16,835 nt of DNA from Anaerolineae bacterium (lineage in GTDB: Bacteria; Chloroflexota; Anaerolineae; Anaerolineales; E44-bin32). The position numbers and the translations under genes were made by a program. Below are positions 13,561 to 16,835 of this stretch, piece by piece. The stretch's first letter is position 1. Each line of letters begins with the position of its first letter. The notes under the pieces are model-generated. The model saw only the letters and a list, made by a program, of their open reading frames with translations, was not told the origin of the DNA and searched no databases. Location: contig JAUVOZ010000026.1 of NCBI GenBank assembly GCA_030598885.1, positions 1 through 16,835 of the forward strand, given 5' to 3'.

Positions 13561-14401
13561 ACTGTGGCGCCTGATTACTGCCCCCTTCCGCCTTATCGCC
13601 AAACCTTTTGTGGCGATCCGGAACTTCATCACCCACGAACCTGAAGCTGCACCGCTGGCTGATGTGATTGCTCGTACCTTTGAGAATCCCTCCGTGCTGG
13701 TCGAACACATCGAGGCCCTGCGGTCTCACCTACTCCGATCAGTGGTCGTGCTTGTTTTTACTATCTTAGTGAGCACTGCTTTTGCTGATCGCGTCCTGGA
13801 CTGGTTAACCGAGCCCATTGGCGGCATCGAAGCTCTACAAGCTATCGAGGTCACTGAGTCTATCGGGGCTTTCATGCGGGTGACCCTGCTGAGCGGTCTC
13901 GCTCTGGCGTTTCCATATATCGGGATCGAATTAATCGCTTTCGTGAATCCCGGCTTGCGCCGGCGCGAGCGGATGTTGCTGCTGACCGCGATCCCCGCCG
14001 CGACCATACTCTTCCTGATGGGAATATTTTTTGCCTACTATGTCATGTTGCCTGTGGCGCTCCCCTTCATGCTCAACTTCCTGGGAATTATCACTAAGGT
14101 CCGACCATCTAACTACATCCGCTTTGTCACTGGGGTGATGTTCTGGATTGGGATTGCGTTCCAGTTTCCACTGATTATTTACACCTTGGCCGGCCTAGGT
14201 GTCATCAATGCCCGGATGCTGGTAAATGGTTGGCGCTTCGCCGTGCTTGGTATCGCCGTCCTGGCGGCAATGATCACCCCCACCATTGATCCGGTCAACA
14301 TGGCGCTGGTTATGGCCCCGATGATCGTGCTCTACTTCTTAAGCATCGGTCTTGCCGCTTTGGCACAACGAAGACGGCGGCGACATCAAACCAAGGGATA
14401 G
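13538..14401 (+). CDS. tatC: Sec-independent translocase TatC with N-terminal extension
   Basis: TatC is the six-span membrane receptor for twin-arginine signal peptides. The 287-residue protein has the hallmark VEHIEALRSHLLRS (E59) before the first span. It continues with VNPGLRRRERMLLLTAIPAA and FAYYVMLPVALPFMLNFLGI. It ends with the TPTIDPVNMALVMAPMIVLY loop and a basic tail (AQRRRRRHQTKG). About 55 residues precede the usual start and form a basic, partly amphipathic extension (LFTKLWRLITAPFRLIAKPF). ATG at 13538 has no clear ribosome site. A better one, AGAGGTG at 13472-13478, serves a TTG at 13483 in another frame, giving a 25-codon ORF that overlaps the tatC start. The nearest in-frame stop upstream is TGA at 13484. 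Confidence 0.92.
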   Translation: MIRSLFTKLWRLITAPFRLIAKPFVAIRNFITHEPEAAPLADVIARTFENPSVLVEHIEALRSHLLRSVVVLVFTILVSTAFADRVLDWLTEPIGGIEALQAIEVTESIGAFMRVTLLSGLALAFPYIGIELIAFVNPGLRRRERMLLLTAIPAATILFLMGIFFAYYVMLPVALPFMLNFLGIITKVRPSNYIRFVTGVMFWIGIAFQFPLIIYTLAGLGVINARMLVNGWRFAVLGIAVLAAMITPTIDPVNMALVMAPMIVLYFLSIGLAALAQRRRRRHQTKG

Positions 14402-14419
14402 TCTAGCCAAATATATCCC

Positions 14420-14444
14420 TTTCTCCTATTGGAGGGAACTTTTT
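14420..14444 (+). terminator. Weak rho-independent terminator after tatC
   Basis: TTTCTCC (14420-14426), loop TATT and GGAGGGA (14431-14437) form a seven-pair stem with two G-U pairs. Two bases later a run of five T (14440-14444) follows. It lies 19 nt after the tatC stop. The stem is short and the two-base gap before the T-run weakens it. Confidence 0.45.
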
Positions 14445-14472
14445 GCAGTAGACTAATATATTATTGGAGCAA

Positions 14473-14586
14473 CTACTCACCCTCCCGCAGGTTTAGATAT
14501 TGTTTTGACATAGAATCGCGTCTCGACCGGATATTCAAACCAATAAATACTCTCAGTCATAACCTGCGGGAGGATAGGTTGAGTAG
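14473..14586. repeat. Perfect 13-bp inverted repeat with 7-bp outer arms
   Basis: CCTCCCGCAGGTT (14481-14493) and AACCTGCGGGAGG (14561-14573) are exact reverse complements with 67 nt between them. A second pair lies outside: CTACTCA (14473-14479) and TGAGTAG (14580-14586). The enclosed stretch contains TTGACA (14505-14510) with only a weak -10 candidate (GATATT at 14530-14535, 19-nt spacer). A palindrome TAATATATTA (14454-14463) lies just upstream. It could be an RNA stem-loop, a regulator site, a small mobile-element remnant or an invertible segment. The sequence alone does not decide. Confidence 0.75.
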
Positions 14587-14655
14587 CCACTTATCGGAAA
14601 GAAAAACGAGGAAGTAGAGTACACTTCGGATCCACTGAGATGAGGGAAGAGTAGA

Positions 14656-15474
14656 TTGAAGGAGACAAAACCCGAAGAAAAGATTCCAGACCTCGGGCCG
14701 ATGATCAGCGAGCACCAACTACGTCGGGAGCTGAGTATCCTATACCCAGCCTTGGCCATCATTGGTCTGGTTGGGACGGCAATCGCTGGCGTATTGGCTG
14801 TATTGTGTTGGCTCTTCGCTTACCGTCATTATGGTCCGGCAGCGATCGTTCGTTGGACTACGCCAGCCTTATGGACTGCTACGGGGTTCGCGTTTGTTGC
14901 CATCGTAGGCCTGATCTCCTTCTGGCGGTCGCGTGGTTTGCGGGTTTACTTGTATGACCTTGGTATGATCTACCAGCGTGGCCGTCAAGAGGAGACCCTC
15001 CTGTGGGATCAAATAACACAAATACACACCGCCGCTGTGCGTTACGGTCTCTCGAGCCTGGCATGGGGTGCCCAGACCACATTGGAGTTGCACGCCGATG
15101 ATAAACGTCATGTGCGCCTCACCCATGCGTTGACTGACTTGAGCAGCTTGGCTGAAACTATTAAGCGGAATGTCTATCCCAATCTGCTAGCTGAATATCG
15201 CCGGAATCTCAATCAGGGTGGTGCTATTAACTTTGGACCGTTGTTGCTAACATTAAAAGGGATCCAGCAAGGCCAGCAATTTATCCGTTGGCAGGATTTA
15301 AGCCAAACAACGCTTGGACGTGGCTGGCTGCTAATCACGCCGCACGAACACAATCAGGGTACCAAGATACGAATCCCAGCTAACCTAGTACCAAATGTAG
15401 ACCTTTGTGTCCAGCTTATCGAACACCTTAGAATAAATCGGGCAGAGGAGCATACAGTTAAACCGAAAGTGTAA
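14656..15474 (+). CDS. DUF6585-like membrane protein with PH-like domains
   Basis: The 272-residue protein has two membrane spans (about 30-56 and 70-92) with a short outside loop (RHYGPAAIVRWTTPALW). A soluble part follows that resembles DUF6585 proteins. Its strand pattern is LRVYLYDLGMIYQRGRQEET, LLWDQITQIH, then INFGPLLLTLKGIQQGQQFI with RWQDLSQTTLGRGWLLITPH. These look like two related beta-rich, PH-like units. The start is TTG at 14656 with AGGGA 8 nt upstream; the first in-frame ATG is at 14701. Function is unknown. It follows the inverted-repeat spacer and lies 60 nt before the lipoprotein gene on the same strand. Confidence 0.8.
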   Translation: MKETKPEEKIPDLGPMISEHQLRRELSILYPALAIIGLVGTAIAGVLAVLCWLFAYRHYGPAAIVRWTTPALWTATGFAFVAIVGLISFWRSRGLRVYLYDLGMIYQRGRQEETLLWDQITQIHTAAVRYGLSSLAWGAQTTLELHADDKRHVRLTHALTDLSSLAETIKRNVYPNLLAEYRRNLNQGGAINFGPLLLTLKGIQQGQQFIRWQDLSQTTLGRGWLLITPHEHNQGTKIRIPANLVPNVDLCVQLIEHLRINRAEEHTVKPKV

Positions 15475-15534
15475 ACATGGATCCTGACGACTGTCTCTTC
15501 AACATCAATTCATCAAACACATAGGATATCGTCC

Positions 15535-16835
15535 GTGCAAATCAAACGTCTTTTCAAACCGCTCGGGTTAATGCTGCTAGTATTAAGCAGTAGTTGTTCA
15601 TCCTTATCTAACCTGGTGACTAACCAACAAGGACCAACGCCTCTTCCTTTCCCTAGCCCAACCCCCTTACCTGCTGCGGAAGCGATCTTCAATGTGCTCC
15701 CCCCAGAAGGCACCCCGGTGGACGCTGATCTGGCAATGGTTTTACTCGATGAGGTCACTGGCCTGGCTTACAATACCTCCACCATTCCAATGACCCGGCT
15801 AGCGGATGGTCGTTGGCAAGCTCGCCTGACACCACCATTTGGATCACTCTTACGCTATCGATACATCCGCCGTGTGCCAATTCCAGCGGATGAGGTGACC
15901 GCGGTTGGAGCGCCTATCCCATACCGGATAAGCCACATCTCCGGACCCATCCAGATTGATGACATCGTCGCTGCCTGGTCGGATGCCCCCTACAATGGTC
16001 CAGTTGGACGCATTACCGGTCGGATACACGACAAACTCAGCGGGAATGTCCTCCCCGAAATCCTGATTAGCGTAGCTGGATTGACCACGTTCACCGACGG
16101 CGAGGGCTCCTTCCGACTCGATGGTCTCCCACCCGGTTTGCACAACCTGGTCATCTTCAGTCCCGATGGCGCCTATCAAACCGCTCAGCAGGGAGCAGTT
16201 ATTGCAAAAGAAAGCATGACCCCGGTTGACCTCGATCTGCTGCCGGCAAAGACTGTCCAAGTGGCTTTCCAAGTTACAGTCCCCACTGATACCATCGCTG
16301 GCATCCCGGTTCGGATCGCAGGAAATGTGCTCCAATTGGGGAATATCTTTAGCGAGCTTACTGGAGGACTTAGGATCTCAAGCAGCCATATGCCCTCCCT
16401 CACTCTTATCGATCCAACACATTACCTCGCAGTAGTTACCCTCTACGCAGGAACCGATCTACGCTACAAGTACACCCTGGGTGACGGCCTATGGAACGCA
16501 GAACGTGACAGTAAAGGCTTTTTCCTAACCCGGCAAGTGATCATCCCAGACCACGACCTTGTGATCATGGATACTGTCTCAACCTGGCACGGAAGCGAGA
16601 TGGGAAGCCTAAGTTTCTACCTCACAGTGCCGGAGAATACTCCCTCATCTGACCACCTCAGCATTCAATTCAATCCCTTAGACTGGTTTGAACCACTACC
16701 GATGTGGAGTCTTGGGGAGAACGAGTGGTTTTACACCCTTCATGGCCCATTAGACTTCGGTGGAGAGTTGGGGTACCGATATTGCCGCAATCTGCAATGC
16801 GGAGGCGCTGACGATGTTGAGACAGCCGGGCCGAA
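15535..16835 (+). CDS. Modular lipoprotein with carbohydrate-binding-like domains (3' end outside window)
   Basis: The open frame runs from GTG at 15535 to the window end without a stop (433 codons visible). A signal peptide (LFKPLGLMLLVLSSSCSS) ends in a probable lipid-anchored Cys21. The -3 residue is Ser, so the lipobox is imperfect. A Pro/Thr linker (PTPLPFPSPTPLP) follows. A beta-sandwich-like region (about 50-150) ends IVAAWSD. A carboxypeptidase-regulatory-like domain spans about 158-232 (GRITGRIHDKLSGNVLPEIL, TDGEGSFRLDGLPPG). CBM20-like modules follow (VQVAFQVTVPTDTIAGIPVR, AGTDLRYKYTLGDGLWN, then YRYCRNLQCGGADD). Such modules bind starch-like glycans. A catalytic domain may lie downstream. 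AGGA at 15523-15526 serves the GTG. Confidence 0.8.
   Translation, partial: MQIKRLFKPLGLMLLVLSSSCSSLSNLVTNQQGPTPLPFPSPTPLPAAEAIFNVLPPEGTPVDADLAMVLLDEVTGLAYNTSTIPMTRLADGRWQARLTPPFGSLLRYRYIRRVPIPADEVTAVGAPIPYRISHISGPIQIDDIVAAWSDAPYNGPVGRITGRIHDKLSGNVLPEILISVAGLTTFTDGEGSFRLDGLPPGLHNLVIFSPDGAYQTAQQGAVIAKESMTPVDLDLLPAKTVQVAFQVTVPTDTIAGIPVRIAGNVLQLGNIFSELTGGLRISSSHMPSLTLIDPTHYLAVVTLYAGTDLRYKYTLGDGLWNAERDSKGFFLTRQVIIPDHDLVIMDTVSTWHGSEMGSLSFYLTVPENTPSSDHLSIQFNPLDWFEPLPMWSLGENEWFYTLHGPLDFGGELGYRYCRNLQCGGADDVETAGP

Noticed and set aside
15477..15524. 15-codon ORF between the DUF6585-like gene and the lipoprotein gene
   Set aside because: No ribosome site and no sign of conservation; likely chance.

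Overview
The window looks like a chromosomal housekeeping segment from a single-membrane-type bacterium, most likely Chloroflexota (Anaerolineae-like). This is inferred from gene content and protein style: a gene order of fabG, Asp23/Gls24, nusB, TatA/B, tatC; a DUF6585-like membrane protein; Pro/Thr-rich lipoproteins with starch-binding-like folds; and a MurA with Asp in place of the catalytic Cys. No rRNA or phylogenetic marker was compared, so the assignment is an inference. Base composition is moderate and fairly even. I see no phage, insertion sequence, CRISPR array, tRNA or rRNA.

Layout. (1) 1-1505, minus strand: the 5' end of gyrB, cut by the window edge, and upstream of it a multi-pass membrane protein of unknown function. 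(2) 1645-3822, plus strand: a well-formed promoter, a DUF62-type S-adenosylmethionine hydrolase and, 3 nt later, a murA-family gene. (3) 3833-7464: a second strong promoter, then rpmH, rnpA, yidD, a beta-propeller lipoprotein, yidC and jag (khpB). This is the classic ribosomal protein L34 / RNase P / membrane insertase cluster, but without dnaA and with an added lipoprotein gene. (4) 7591-11191: a promoter placed so that the PfkB-family kinase mRNA would start at its ATG (leaderless), then parA, parB and a ketopantoate reductase, all overlapping or nearly touching. (5) 11192-13456: a 217-nt spacer with hairpins and a TATAAT box, fabG, an Asp23/Gls24 protein, nusB and a TatA/B protein. (6) 13457-14444: tatC with a long N-terminal extension and a weak terminator behind it. 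(7) 14445-16835: a spacer with a perfect 13-bp inverted repeat, a DUF6585-like membrane protein, and a long lipoprotein with carbohydrate-binding-like modules that runs off the window.

Together the genes serve core functions: DNA supercoiling, chromosome segregation (ParA/ParB), tRNA processing, membrane protein insertion (YidD/YidC/Jag), folded-protein export (Tat), wall precursor synthesis (MurA), fatty-acid and CoA precursor synthesis, and transcription antitermination (NusB).

I found no clearly new multi-gene system. The observations most worth a second look are the inverted repeat enclosing a possible promoter at 14473-14586, the Asp-type and otherwise divergent MurA, the beta-propeller lipoprotein inside the yidD-yidC operon, the predicted leaderless kinase mRNA, the recurrent TTGACC-17-TATAAT-like promoters, and the possible leader ORF that overlaps tatC.
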